NCBI GenBank assembly: GCA_018343915.1
Contig: JABRWF010000001.1
Coordinates: 2,356,001 to 2,420,000 of the forward strand
Direction: 5' to 3'
DNA: 64,000 nt
From: Agroathelia rolfsii
Lineage: Eukaryota; Basidiomycota; Agaricomycetes; Amylocorticiales; Amylocorticiaceae
The position numbers and the translations under genes were made by a program. The notes under the pieces were generated by a model. It searched no databases. It saw only the letters and a program-made list of their open reading frames with translations, and was not told the DNA's origin. This document shows, piece by piece, positions 1 through 11,560 of the stretch. Each line of letters begins with the position of its first letter. Positions within the stretch are counted from its first letter, which is position 1.

Positions 1-247
1 ATACTCAATGATTTGCAAATCCCCCAACTGGCACTGGGCCAGGCAAAATGGGCACTTAACCAGAATAGTACACGACAACCTCCTGGTCCAGCCATGTGAT
101 CTTTTTTCCTAATTTTGTCAATTCTGTAATTCAGCTTCTTATATGACGTAGGAGCTCAGGTTAAGGCTTAACGCCGTCTTGAACCACTTTGCATCATCTG
201 CAGTGACTCGAGACAGTAGCAACATCTAAACCACCAATACGCTTCAA

Positions 248-783
248 ATGAGCTCAGAAACCAACGACAATGTTGTCCTTACGGGCTCGTGTTTCTGCCG
301 CAAAGTAACGTATGAAGTACGCGCCCTGCCTTTACTTTCCGCATATTGTCATTGCACGCAATGTCAACGTTTCAACGGTGCGGAGACGTCTTGCTCTGTT
401 ATCGCTATAGCGTATATAACATGGAATGATTGGCAACAGCCTGCTCGTTTCTGCACACGATGCACTTTGAAGCCAGCAAGTTTAGATGGACACAATCTGA
501 ACCCGTTGAGGCATCCCTGGACTACTTTGATAACCCTACGAAGCCTTACAAGCGACGTTGGCGATGCAAGAACTGCGGCTCAATGATTGCATCGTATAAT
601 TCGAAGAAGAATACGTGGAGCGTGTGGGGTGCAACGTTGGACAGAGAAGAAGATGGACGGATCAAGAACTGGGAGTTGGTGAAGCCGACCTGTCATCAAT
701 TTTACGGGACACGGCTGCTCGATGTAGGGGATGACTTGGGCAAATGGGAGGGCTATGAAGAGCAATCGACTAGACTCGGGTAA
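248..783 (+). CDS. GFA/CENP-V family zinc protein (glutathione-dependent formaldehyde-activating-like)
   Basis: Two exons (248-377 and 440-783) joined by a 62-nt GT-AG intron give 157 residues. The sequence shows the GFA zinc ligands: Cys15-x-Cys17 in GSCFCRKV, then CHCTQC (Cys34, Cys36, Cys39), and a late CKNCG pair. Proteins of this family bind one structural and one catalytic zinc; the founding member condenses formaldehyde with glutathione, but most fungal members have no proven substrate. No signal peptide or membrane segment is visible, so a cytosolic location is likely. The start is the first ATG in frame with the CxC motif. The unspliced frame runs on to a stop near 586, but the second half of the domain lies in another frame, which supports the intron. 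The family is secure; the reaction is not. Confidence 0.85.
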
Positions 784-1300
784 ACAGAATGTGTAGCCTA
801 TTCTTGTATCGCCTTGGGCTGTTATGCCCATTTGTACAGCACTGCCAAAGATAATCATGATCCTGAGGCGAGAAGTATGACAAACTCGAGGTTATCGTCG
901 GGCTCAGTTGCAGGCATGCAGCAAGCTGTCGTGCCACTGGCACGATGCTCTGGTGTTGTACAATGGTGGCCTGTCGGTGTGGAGAGTCCCCAGATTGGAC
1001 CAACGTAATGAAACAAGTAGTATGATGTCAATTTTCAATTCTCTGGCTACAGCCGACCTGGGTAGTACATGTACACTGATACTAGCACGACGCTGGATAG
1101 CAACGCTTGGCAGGCTAAGACGCGCAAGTCATATATCCAATAACAACAACATCATCAGCCAAGTCTCCGAAACGACGGCGGTCCCTCACCGCAGCCAGAC
1201 ACAGCCAGCCTCGTTCTCTACTCTTTCTATCCTCCTTTTATTGCCCGCAGCAGTATCGATAGCACATTGATTTTATTTCTCTCGCCCGTTCCCTCACAAC
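784..1300. other. intergenic stretch between the GFA gene and the rhomboid gene
   Basis: This 517-base stretch holds the 3' flank of the GFA gene and the promoter and 5' UTR of the rhomboid gene. It becomes pyrimidine-rich close to position 1300, as is common upstream of fungal starts. The open frames here are short and resemble no known protein. I see no RNA gene or repeat. Confidence 0.6.
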
Positions 1301-3651
1301 ATGAGTACCACTCGAAGGCCCAGTGTCGACCACTTCGCCGACAACACCTCCCAGCGCGCAGACTACTACGAGCTTGATGACCATAGACAACAGGACTCTG
1401 CTGCCGCTCTCAGCCGTAGAACGAGCGGCGCGACCACCAGGCCACCCTCAGTAGGCCCCATGAATGACCTGGGCCAAACGCCTGCAGAATCTATGGCAGC
1501 CAACTTCAGATCTACACCCTCAACGATGAGCAAGCGTGGATCAGTCTACGGCGCGGCATCACCCTCTTCCCGCCCTCTATCACACGTTCGTGAGGACAGT
1601 GAAGATAACACCGGTAGCATAAGGGACAGTAGAACCATCGTGGACTCAAATGAATCATTACCCCAGAAGAAAGGCGTCATGGATTCTCGCATGGGGGATT
1701 TGGGTGGGATTTGCATCTTGTGCCTTTCACATGGCTATGTTCTAATGATACGGTGTCTATTAGAATACTCTGACCCCTACCTGAATCCAACTCCCCAGAC
1801 TGAACCAAAACAGTGATGTCTATTTCGCAACGATTCGCACTGCAGTAACACTCACCAGGTGAATACTACAGACAATCATGGATATCCCGTCTGGGCCTCG
1901 TTCCTCATGGCAAATATCCAATTGAGCAGCGCATCGATGCCAAGAAACGAGGGTGAGCCTTGTTGTGTCTACTTTCTCCGAGCTGCTCCACCCTAAGTCA
2001 TCCTTGGTAGACTTGGCGTACAGCGCCATCCCTTTGTTGTGTATGTTCTAACAATAATCATGGTCGGCGTATTCATCAAGGAGCTCGTCCTAAATGCGCA
2101 ACAGCAAGGCTCTCCAGTTTCATTCAAGGTATATGAATGTCTAAGACTTGAAAGTAATACACGGGAGGTAACATGACACCATTTAGCCCGTAGTCAATCC
2201 AATGCTGGGCCCATCTGAGAGCGCACTCATCAACATAGGCAGCCGATTCCCACCATGCATGAAAAACGTCTCTGGAATATCGCCAACGACTCAGATGGCA
2301 TGTATGTCCTTCGCTGGTTCTTAATGTTCTCGTAGCTTCTCGGCGCTCAAAATCGCCATCATTAATTAGGCATGAATGACACCGCCAATCCCCCTGACCA
2401 AGTATGCAGCATCGAGTCTATTTGTGGATTCGGCGGCTTCCATGATGAGACGCCAAATCAATGGTTCCGGTGGGTTCTCTCTTACGGCTTTTTTCATGAG
2501 ATACTAGTAGGGATCTTTACTTACAGTCGTCATTTTATAGTTTCATTACGCCTATTTTTATTCACGCCGGCTTTATACACATTATTCTCAACATGCTAGC
2601 CCAATTGACTGTCTCTGCTCAGGTATGTCGATAACTTGGAAGAACCGTCAGTGTACCATGTATTTATTATATTCTCAGGTCGAAAGGAGCATGGGCTCGA
2701 TTGGGTTCTTGTTCACGTATATTGCAGCAGGTTAGCCATTTCCTATGGTTTTTTTCTTCAATGCATTTCTAATATCTGTTTTATAGGCATCTTTGGGTGA
2801 GTCGAATAAATCGATAGAAATACCTCCAGCCCGCTAAATATCCCATTCTTCTCAAAGAAACGTACTCGGAGGCAACTTTTCTCTGGTCGGTAGTCCATCC
2901 ATGGGCGCCAGTGGTGCCATTTTCGGCACGGTGGCAATCACTTGGATAGATCTCCTTGCCCACTGGAAGTATCAATACAAGCCTGTTCGAATGGTAGGCT
3001 ATCATGAACTTATCATACCTTGATTTGGTTACTGACAGTTGCTTGTCGTATGCAGCTCATTCTCATGACAATCGAGCTGTTGATTGGTATTGCTATAGGT
3101 TTCATTCCTTGTAAGCTTTTATAAATTATATACTGGACCCATAATCCTTCAACTAATTGTCTTCATATAGATATTGATAATTTTGGTTCGTGCTCCTAGA
3201 TGGGTGATTTACCTAGGCGGATAACTAACCCTGCTTGTTTCTTTCAGCTCATCTAGGAGGCCTCCTTATGGGTCTGCTTGTCGGCATGGTGTTCTACCCT
3301 GTCATCAGCGAGACCAGGCGACACAAGATGATCGTCTGGGCATTCCGCCTCGCTGCTCTTCCGGTAGCCATCGTGCTCTTTGTGACCCTCACCCGTAACT
3401 TTTACACCTCGGATCCTTACGCTGGTAAGCATCAGGATTTATGCTACTGATACGGCTTTTATGTACTCACAATTACCATTAGCTTGCTCTTGGTGCCGAT
3501 ACCTGTCTTGCTGGCCTACATCCTCAAACAACCATTGTCATGGGTGAGTGGATTTCAATATCCTCTGGAAACTCCATACGTTGATACTAACTCTTGCCGA
3601 AACAGAACTGGCTTCACCACTTACTCTTCTACCTCCAGCTCATCTATCTGA
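1301..3651 (+). CDS. rhomboid-family intramembrane serine protease (S54)
   Basis: Fourteen exons join without a phase error to 487 residues: 1301-1703, 1859-1952, 2011-2128, 2187-2301, 2370-2469, 2541-2622, 2679-2730, 2787-2796, 2858-2993, 3056-3110, 3171-3185, 3248-3424, 3483-3543 and 3606-3651. The first ~135 residues are a polar, Ser-rich cytosolic tail. The membrane domain follows, with the catalytic serine in GASGAIFG (about Ser343) and the catalytic histidine in AHLGGLLMG (about His395). The HAGFIHIILNML segment earlier in the domain is also typical. The C-terminus is Cys-rich (CSWCRYLSC). Rhomboids cleave transmembrane helices; this secretase-type architecture usually sits in Golgi or plasma membrane. 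Two exons are only 10 and 15 nt long. The substrate is unknown. Confidence 0.92.
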
Positions 3652-4536
3652 GCGTGTTGGTACTTGTTTTCCTCTCGCCCCGTTCCCGTCCTTGCTTTGT
3701 AAAACCTTCTTCTTCGCGCCTTGTTTTGTCTTCTTCTTGTGCTGTATAAGCACGCATCATTCATCGACACCCGGACGATTTATTGAGCAATGAATTTATT
3801 TGCGTACCTACCCATTATCATTACTAGTATCCAGTCATTGCAGTAGTCTGAGCACAATCCGTACTCTTTTTGTCATATCTTTTTTTTTTACTACTACTAC
3901 TAATAGCAATACTACACAATATTATTTTTCTTGTGTGCAGTAAGCTACGGGCCGCCTGTTCCTCCGCCACACCCACACGCACGAGGTTTTTGCATGCTCT
4001 TGTTTTGTTTGAACATACACACATGCACCCACGGCGTTGCACTGACGGACGGACACCGTCTTACCCCATTTCCAGAGCCTGCAGGCTCGTTGCCCAACCT
4101 ACGCCTACCCATCCAAAATGACCCCTTCACCCCATTTTCGTATTTGAATTACGGCCCTTTTCTTCTTCTTCTGCGATACGAGGCCTTTGGAGCGGAACCT
4201 CAGTTACGAGACCAGAGAGGCACTAATAGAGTTCGAGAGAGGCAGAGGAGGAAAAAGTAAAGGGTAGTACTAAGCAATACGTCATACACTCCAGAAGAGG
4301 AATAAGTATACGGTAACTAAACAGGACGGATGGGGTAGCAGGGGCAACAGGGGGAGGGGATCGAGATAGGGAGGGAGGGAGGGTAGGTAGAATGGAGTGG
4401 AGGGCTTTGGGTTCACGGAAAGGAGGGAAGGAAATCTATCATGATGTGCGCCGGTGTATCACAGTATAGAATGCATGCGCGCTAAATGCCAATAGCATTG
4501 CCACAAAACGAGAAAGACCAAACAAGAAAGTCCTAT
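3652..4536. other. intergenic stretch between two convergent genes
   Basis: This 885-base stretch separates the convergent ends of the rhomboid gene (plus) and the Mei2-like gene (minus), so it mainly holds two 3' UTRs. It has T-rich runs near 3880 and a G-rich, purine-biased block at about 4320-4430 that includes a perfect four-run G motif. The open frames here are low-complexity and I do not support any of them as genes. Confidence 0.6.
4369..4383 (+). other. perfect G-quadruplex motif (four GGG runs, one-base loops)
   Basis: Four GGG runs are separated by single A residues at 4369-4383, inside a longer G/A-rich block. By sequence rule this is among the most stable classes of quadruplex-forming DNA. 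It lies about 150 bases beyond the stop codon of the minus-strand Mei2-like gene, so that gene's transcript would carry the C-rich strand if its 3' UTR reaches this far. Folding in the cell is inference. Confidence 0.6.
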
Positions 4537-7453
4537 TTATTTCCCCCCTCCTTGTGCTTGTTGCTACACAACAAACCTTGTCAGAACACCTTTTTTTCAT
4601 GGAAAAAAGTAATATCTTACCAAGTAAGCCATTAACTCCGTTACACCCGGCGGCGCCCCACCGCCAGCTCCAGGAGGCGGCGTGTTTGTCATACCAGCAG
4701 GAGGGACGACACCATATGCTGCCGCCTGTGGTGGTAAAGGGAGTCTGGGCTGATTAGGTCCCTGTGGCGGCGGAGATGCTTGCATATTTTGCTGGAGTAA
4801 CGCCATGATGTTGGGAGGCAGGCCTGCCAGACTAGCTGCAGCGGGGGGCTGCGGCGTAGATGGCTGTCTTGGCGAGCCATATGCGTTGGATGGCGGGAGT
4901 GGCGGCGCCGCAACGGGCGGTGGTTGCATTACAGGATAGGCACCAGGCGGCGGCGGAACTGGCGGGTACCCGGGTTGCACAGGGGGATAGGGAGGAGGAG
5001 CACCTGAATAATAAGGGTTCGGGTTTGGCGGTGGGGGTTGGTTGTAAGGTGCTCCTGGTACCGGTGGTGGTGGAACAGGTCCAGCTGATCCTGGTCCTGG
5101 CGGAGTAGGATTTTGTGGTTGCTTCAGGGCTGCCAGAAGCTGAGAAAAATTTTAGGCCCTTATAATCGATAGATAGGATTATGTTTGCACCAGACATACC
5201 TGCTGCACTTTTCGTGCTTGTTCTAGACGATCACCTTCTGACTATGATGATTATAATCAGATGCCAGTATTTTGCAAAGTGCTCACATCAAACTTACAGG
5301 AGGCTGCGGGGGAGCTTGAGGATTGCCATAGTCTGGTGCGTCATAACCCGAGGGAGCATTGGAGTACGCCGGACCTGTGGGCTCATTTGAGTATCCAGGA
5401 TTGGAAGGGCCACTAGGAGCGCCTCCACGGTGGCCGAAACGGTCACCAAAGCCACCTCGACCACCACGACCGCTTCCTCGGAAATCATCATCAAAGTGGC
5501 CACGACGGTGTCCAAAGTCTCGCCTCTCAAAGTCATCATCAAACCCTCCCCCTCCTCCCCCTCCCCCTCGTCCGCGGCCGCGATGGCGGAAGCCTCCGCG
5601 ACCTCTTGACTTCATGCCGCGATGTTCCCAGCCACCACCGCCAGCGCCACCAGCATTTGCACTGGAGGTGTAACTGTATTAGCAATAGACCATGGTGTGT
5701 TACAAATGGACTTACCCATGACCTCCTGTAGAGGACTCGTCGTTCTCATCCCAGCCATAGGATACTTCCATCACACCATCCTGAAGTGGCTGGTGACGTA
5801 AACGACTGAAGGATTCATGACAGGCCTGGAAGAATTCGTTGAGCATGCCTCGGGCACTTTATTATCATGATGTCTTACCCTCAGGTCGTAAAACTCAACG
5901 TAACGTTGACTAGATATATGGGTGGGTAAAGGTCGAAATGGAGCTTTGGTTGTAGAAATACGCACTCGGGCCGATCATTGCTAGTGGGGCGAATATTCTT
6001 AATGTCTCCACATGTAGAGAAGAGGCGCCTCAGTTCATTGTCATCTATCACTCCTGTGGCCGAGTTTCGAAGGCTAACAATCATGCAGCCCACAAGGTGC
6101 TGATGGGATGACCCATTGGTTGGTGTAACTGCAGGGCTAAATGGAATGAACTTACCTGGCTGTTATCATTTCCTTTTGAATGATCTTCCCGAGGCAGCGA
6201 GTAATGCACATCAATCTAGTGTGCTTCATCTTTAGCCACAGGAAACTGTTATCACAGAAAGGGCTTACGGGACGACCACTGATCTCCGATCCTTGCAAGC
6301 GCTCTCTCGCCCTCTCAGCATCACGAAGATCAAACTAAAATTCCTTGAGAATTTGATTCCTCGATATATTCAGACTTTGTGGACTCACGTAAGTGACAAA
6401 CACCATGCCACGTGTGGATATCAGATCAAAGAAGGTCTTGACTTCTCCATGCTCCTCAAAGCGGCGACGGACATCAGCGCTATCGGTCTCGTACTGGAGT
6501 CAATGATCAGTTTTCTTGTCTCAAGCCTCACGTGAAGTAAACCGTTTCTCGGAACGTCGGTTTATCATACTAACCTTAATATTGCGGATGAAGAGCGTAC
6601 GGCACGGTCGTTCACGCTGTATGCGTTCTGTGATAATGGAATCGTGCACTTTATCATCGCGTGGAGCTCTCGGGAAGCGCTTGCCACCACGGCCAAATCC
6701 ATTTTCTCCTTGGAAGCCCTCGTCATCTAGCAGCAGACGTCGTAAGCACAATGAACATGGACTCAGGAGGACAGCACAAAAGGATACGACGAAGTACAGG
6801 CCGTAGGAGCGAAAGAAAGCGATGTCCGCAACCTCTGACAGCCAAGCACATTCCCGAGGTGGACACAAGTTAGGCGCGCATTCACTTTCCCAAGCACCGG
6901 GAAAAAAATTCACTGAGGGGAACTCAGATGTGCTTATTATGACGTTGGAACTGTCCAGCACCAAGAAAACTTGAGGCAACAGCATGCCCAAATTTTCTGA
7001 AGGTATTAATCGAGTGGCACTCTTTTTTGTTTCATCATTCGCAGGGGCCTGTGACTTCGTCTCTAATGATATTCTCAGCTTAAGCGTACCTCCATAATTA
7101 TCATAAGCCTCATTATAATCATTTGAGCCGGCTGTCGGATAGGATACGTTGGAGGCGAGGCCGCCGCCATAGTTGTTATTCTGATAATATGGGTGTTGTG
7201 TTTGACTCGAATCGGCGTTATTATATAAATTGGGGTCTCCAGAGGGTGCAGATTGACTATAGTTTGCATGTCCATGTCCATATCCAGCGTCGTGGCTGGC
7301 CGCAGCGCCAAACCCACGACCACGGCCATAACCCCTGCCTCGGCCACCCCTGTCAGAAAAACGTGGATGGAATCTTTCAGGGCCTGGGCCGCCGGCGTGA
7401 CCCCCTCTCCTGGGACCATTGTCAAATCCCCCATAAGGATGGTGGCGATTCAT
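4537..7453 (-). CDS. Mei2-like RNA-binding protein with two RRMs and Gly/Arg- and Pro-rich tails
   Basis: Read leftward from the ATG at 7451-7453 (MNRHHPYGG). The N-terminus is Gly/Arg-rich, then rich in Tyr, Asn and Gln. RRM1 begins near 6615 with RTLFIRNIK (RNP2-like) and has TRGMVFVTY as RNP1; RRM2 begins near 6080 with GCMIVSLRNS and has RYVEFYDLR as RNP1. A GRGRGGGGGGGG block and a long Pro-rich tail follow. The last exon is recovered by a 57-nt intron after ELMAYL, ending in QQAQGGGK and a stop at 4537-4539. The RRM pair matches the fungal Mei2-like family, which binds mRNA; the founding Mei2 controls meiosis. The gap between exon 1 and RRM1 (6727-7089) is odd: it is stop-free and a multiple of three. 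Its 5' neighbour is a divergent Rab gene 369 bp away. Confidence 0.85.
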
Positions 7454-7822
7454 GTTTTTTTGGGGAGCTTAGAAACGGGCGGTGTGTGTAATTCAGAATG
7501 ACGAGGCAAGAAGTATGTTCGTATGTTGAATGTTGAGCACTTTTGTGTGCACAAGTCTCAGAATTAGGGTCCAAAGATGTACTTGCTCAATAGCACAGGC
7601 AAGCGGCGAAGACGATGTGGGAGAAACGAGACGCTCTGTTTGTCTGTGTGGTCGTTGTGGTCGAAGTCGGAGGGGAGAAAGAGGAGGGCGAAATGGGAAA
7701 ATCTCATGACCGGAAGCACATTCCGAACTCCGCCGTGGCTGGGCGACGAGGCGATGGCTGCTTGCCACTGGCAAGTGTGTGCTGCCATCGTCAGTCCGAT
7801 ACTCCTCTGGCACTCCTGCACT
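7454..7822. other. divergent promoter region, Mei2-like (minus) and Rab5-like (plus)
   Basis: These 369 bases lie between two start codons that point away from each other, so they must hold both promoters and both 5' UTRs. Open frames cross it on both strands but show no family motif and overlap each other, so I treat them as chance. I see no clear TATA box. Confidence 0.55.
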
Positions 7823-8864
7823 ATGTCTAAACAACTCCAATTCAAGCTCGTCCTGCTTGGTGAGTACACGTACACCTATAATATACTTTCTACCTCCGGC
7901 GCTTACTATGTCTACTAGGCGAATCTGCTGTTGGAAAATCCAGGCAAGAACCAGTTGCACATGCCTCAATCACACCCACTCCCTAACGTCATCCTTCCGC
8001 AGTCTCGTGCTACGATTTGTCAAGGACCAATTCGACGACTATAGAGAAAGTACCATCGGTGGTGGGTGTCTACGGACCATACTTGCCATCTATACATGTT
8101 CCCTGAACAGATTGTCTAGCCGCTTTCCTCACCCAGACAGTAACGTTAGAAGACCAGACAACGGTCAAGTTTGAGATATGGTATCCTATCTCATAATAAT
8201 CCACTTTTAGTTGATCTGACTATATTGTCTTGCAGGGATACTGCTGGTCAGGAGAGATACAAGGTTTGTGGCTACTTGTCTTTATCATTATGAGCGCTAT
8301 TTGGCTGACAGTCGTGTGCTTATCTTTCAGTCTCTGGTACGCTTTCTTAACTCGAATTCATATACCCCTCATAATTGAAATTACTTTCAGGCTCCTATGT
8401 ACTATCGCAATGCGAATTGCGCGGTTGTAGTCTATGATATCACTCAGAGCACTTCTTTGGAGAAGGCCAAGACGTGGATTCGCGAGCTGCAGCGCCAGGC
8501 TGACCCATCAATAGTCATCGCACTATGTGGCAACAAAGCTGATCTCGCTGCACGGCGTCAAGTGACTGAGGAAGAGGCCAAGAAGTATGCCGACGAGGAG
8601 GGGTTAATGTGGGCCGAGACCAGTGCAAAGTCGGGCGATGGCGTCACAGAAATATTCACAGCCATTGGTGAGTGACGCGGTTCTTATCTCATGATGACGG
8701 TTGGACTTACCATATTCTCAACGCGTCTAACAGCCAAGAAACTACCGACAGCTGCACCACCAGGCGCAAAAGGGGCTTCCTCTCGTCCTGGTCCCGCTAA
8801 ATCAAGTATAGACCTGAACAAGCAGGCCAATCCTCTCGTAGGCCAGGAAAGCTGTAACTGCTAG
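7823..8864 (+). CDS. ypt5: Rab5/Ypt5-type small GTPase
   Basis: Eight exons (7823-7859, 7919-7943, 8003-8061, 8120-8180, 8236-8263, 8331-8336, 8391-8667, 8734-8864) give exactly 207 residues. All G-protein motifs are present: P-loop GESAVGKSS, switch I STIGAAF, switch II DTAGQERYK followed by SLAPMYYR, the guanine-specificity motif GNKAD and ETSAKSG. The LAPMYYR string after switch II is a Rab5-subfamily mark. The C-terminal CNC is a double-cysteine prenylation signal. Rab5 proteins govern early-endosome tethering and fusion. Two splicing oddities: the intron at 7944-8002 splits the P-loop and has a GC donor, and the exon at 8331-8336 is only 6 nt (Ser-Leu). Without that exon the conserved SL pair is lost, so I trust it. 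Confidence 0.95.
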
Positions 8865-9240
8865 ACGCCCCATACCTTCATCGTTTGGTTTCCATACGTT
8901 TTGGATATCTCAAATACTGCACATCCCTTATTTGGTCCCCATCTGATTGCTTGCCATCATCATCATGTTCTCTTTCTATTTTTTCTTTTCTTTTCTTTTC
9001 GTATATACTGTATAGCTTAGTTGTGGACAGATTTCTATTCTTTTATTCCGTCGATGCCTCTTGCTGCATAGTACTATTTGATATCGCGTCGTAATCTTGA
9101 CGCGGGCCGCAATTAAAGGCTCTGCCACGACAACCACTGTACAACGTACAATGCACAGCAATCGCCATTGTCCGCTTATATATGGCTTCCTGTGGTTCTC
9201 CCTCGTTCGGCCAGTGTGCTAAATACTACCATATACTATA
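8865..9240. other. intergenic stretch downstream of the Rab5 gene
   Basis: This 376-base stretch lies between two plus-strand genes. It carries a T/C-rich tract with repeated TTTTC units near 8975-9000, probably in the Rab 3' UTR, and the promoter of the next gene. I see no gene or RNA in it. Confidence 0.55.
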
Positions 9241-11560
9241 ATGTCGCTAGAGATTAATGCGAATCCTCCGGAGATGATTGAAGACGCTATAGCATATACC
9301 CATCAGCTTATGCTGTCGATGGAGGATGAAAGGTGCTTCAGACGAAATTTGCATTTGTAATCCGACCTTGCCATCATGTACTTACTCTATTATTTGCAGC
9401 AGTCGAAATATCCCCAATCATGACCGCTTTAGTGTCGACAAGGTAAGTCGATTCAAGTTGTCATCATCTTGCAGGCACTTAGACCAGTCCATCATGCTGT
9501 ATTCCATGACGGCCGTCTGCAAATAGCTCGAACAATTGTCTCAGCAGCTCACACTGGCATCTGCGACCGCGAAATCTCTTCGTAACAAGTTAGCACCCAT
9601 ATACAAGCTCCCACCAGAACTGCTCGCCCGTGTGTTCTATTTCTATGTTGAGGATGCGTATGATTTGGATACACCAAGGATGCCGCCACCACCAGCGTTA
9701 GTACCACCAATAATAATAGCACCAGGAGTATGGGGAGCAGGGGCCATAACGCCTCCGGCTTTTACGCCTACAACCCCGCCATTGTCATCCCCATCGAGAT
9801 CTCATCCATACGACTCTCGACATCCCAACCGGTACTTGCAAGTCACACGCTACTTCCGCGACACCGTCATATCCTCTCCCCATCTATGGACACGCATCCG
9901 GGGTGGTGTCGAAACCAAATACGTCGATCTCTCCATTGAGCGCTCAGGATGCGCCCCGCTCGATATCGACCTGGGTACCTTATCCGAGCTCGGGTGGGGT
10001 GGCTATTCCACAACGGGCATGAGCTTCCTCAATGCTACAACACTAGCAGGCTTGCACAACTTTGAGCACCTAGAGAAGGTTATGTCGCCTGAGACATGTG
10101 CACGCATCCGTTCGCTCGTTCTTGACAGCTCCCGTAATCGATACAGCACCAACCCAGGCGTGCTCTCGGTCTTTGCCCACCCGGCACCCATACTCGAGTC
10201 ACTTGTCGTCTCTTTCGCTCTCCCGATCAGCGAGGGTGTACTGCCCCAGCTCTTTTCAGGCCATACACCCTCTCTGCGGAAACTGACGATATCTTTCTAC
10301 GCCACCTGGTCGGGAAATGCCTTTACAGGCCTCACACACCTCACCCTCCTGCGGCAGGACGTCAATAGGGAGTTCATGCCCACAATGCAGCACGTGCTCA
10401 ACATGCTCCGGGAGAGCCCTGCGCTGGAGGAGCTCATCATGCACAGCTGGGGCTGCTCCCCGGTCACGGCTGACGATGATGACGACGAAGCAGATAGCAC
10501 AGCGGTGTTTTATCCCCTCGTCCAGCTCAAGTCGCTGCGTATAATCAGCGTTGGTTATTGGATATCTACGCTCGCTGCGAAACAGTTCATGAACCATCTC
10601 GTTACGCCGTCCTCAACGGTGGCGTATTTGTATAGTTATGACCTTCCTTTGCCTGTACATCCTGTCGCCGGCGATGGAGATGCGGTGGAGATCAAGTTCC
10701 CGCTGAGACATACGATGCCGGCTGGCTTTGATCAATTCGAGGAGGGACGCGAGGGAGCTGGAGGAATGGATGAAGAAGGTGATGCCGAAACAAGATCGGA
10801 AGAGGAGAGATCAGGAGCAGGTGAAGAGAACGGACAGGAAGACGAAGGTGATGCAAATAATGGCGATAATGAGACTAACGAGGACGGCGAGAACACCGAA
10901 GCTGTAGAAACGGTGCGTCAAAAGATGTACTCAGGAGAAGAGGAGTCTCTCTTCGAGGAAGTGCGCCTCTTCCAAGCCCAAAACTCAATGGGGTGTACTT
11001 CACAAACAACGATCACTAGCGGCAACGTTCTCCAGTACTGTGTGACCTATGGTAACCCCCACCTCTACCTTCCCACCGCATTCAGCCTCGCGCACTTCAC
11101 TCACCTCCGCACACTTTGGATCTGCCGCGAATTCGGATCGTCCTTCCGCCTCTCGAACTGGCGCACGCTCTACAGCGGCATCCCCCAGTTGGAAAAGCTC
11201 GTTGCCTGGGGCGTCTCCGCCGACACCATACTTTCGCCCATCGCTCTACTATCAGCCGATGGCAAATTACCCCACCTGAATCATATTGAAGTTCACTTTG
11301 CCAAAGACCTGAACGATCTCGTCTTCTCCCTTAAGCTATGTGCGCAGAACCGCCTACAGGCGGGCAGGAAGCTTTCCACTGTCGTCATTGCCAGCCTGGT
11401 ATCCCTCTCAGAGCAGCTGCAGAACGAGCTCGAGACGCAAGTCTCTAAGCTTGTGGGCCATCTGGAGTACAAAGTTGTGCATGTGTGCGAAGAGGCGTTT
11501 ATTGCGCCCATGCCGCCGCCGGGGGATGATAATAATCGTCTTTACTTTTCGCCCCTTTAA
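9241..11560 (+). CDS. F-box-like protein with leucine-rich C-terminal region
   Basis: Three exons (9241-9332, 9400-9442, 9527-11560) make 722 residues. A short helical N-terminus leads into an F-box-like motif, IYKLPPELLARVFYF (about residues 65-80), which in this family docks on Skp1 of an SCF ubiquitin ligase. After it come irregular Leu-rich stretches of the kind seen in agaricomycete F-box/LRR proteins, which would select substrates. A very acidic, low-complexity segment rich in Glu, Asp, Gly and Asn interrupts them around 10,740-10,910. No membrane segment is visible. These genes form very large, fast-changing families in mushrooms, and the target is unknown. The start at 9241 gives the only uninterrupted join into the F-box. 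Confidence 0.75.

Noticed and set aside
1..247. Left-edge sequence considered as the end of another gene.
   Set aside because: No open frame enters from the left edge with a recognisable motif; it reads as the promoter of the GFA gene.
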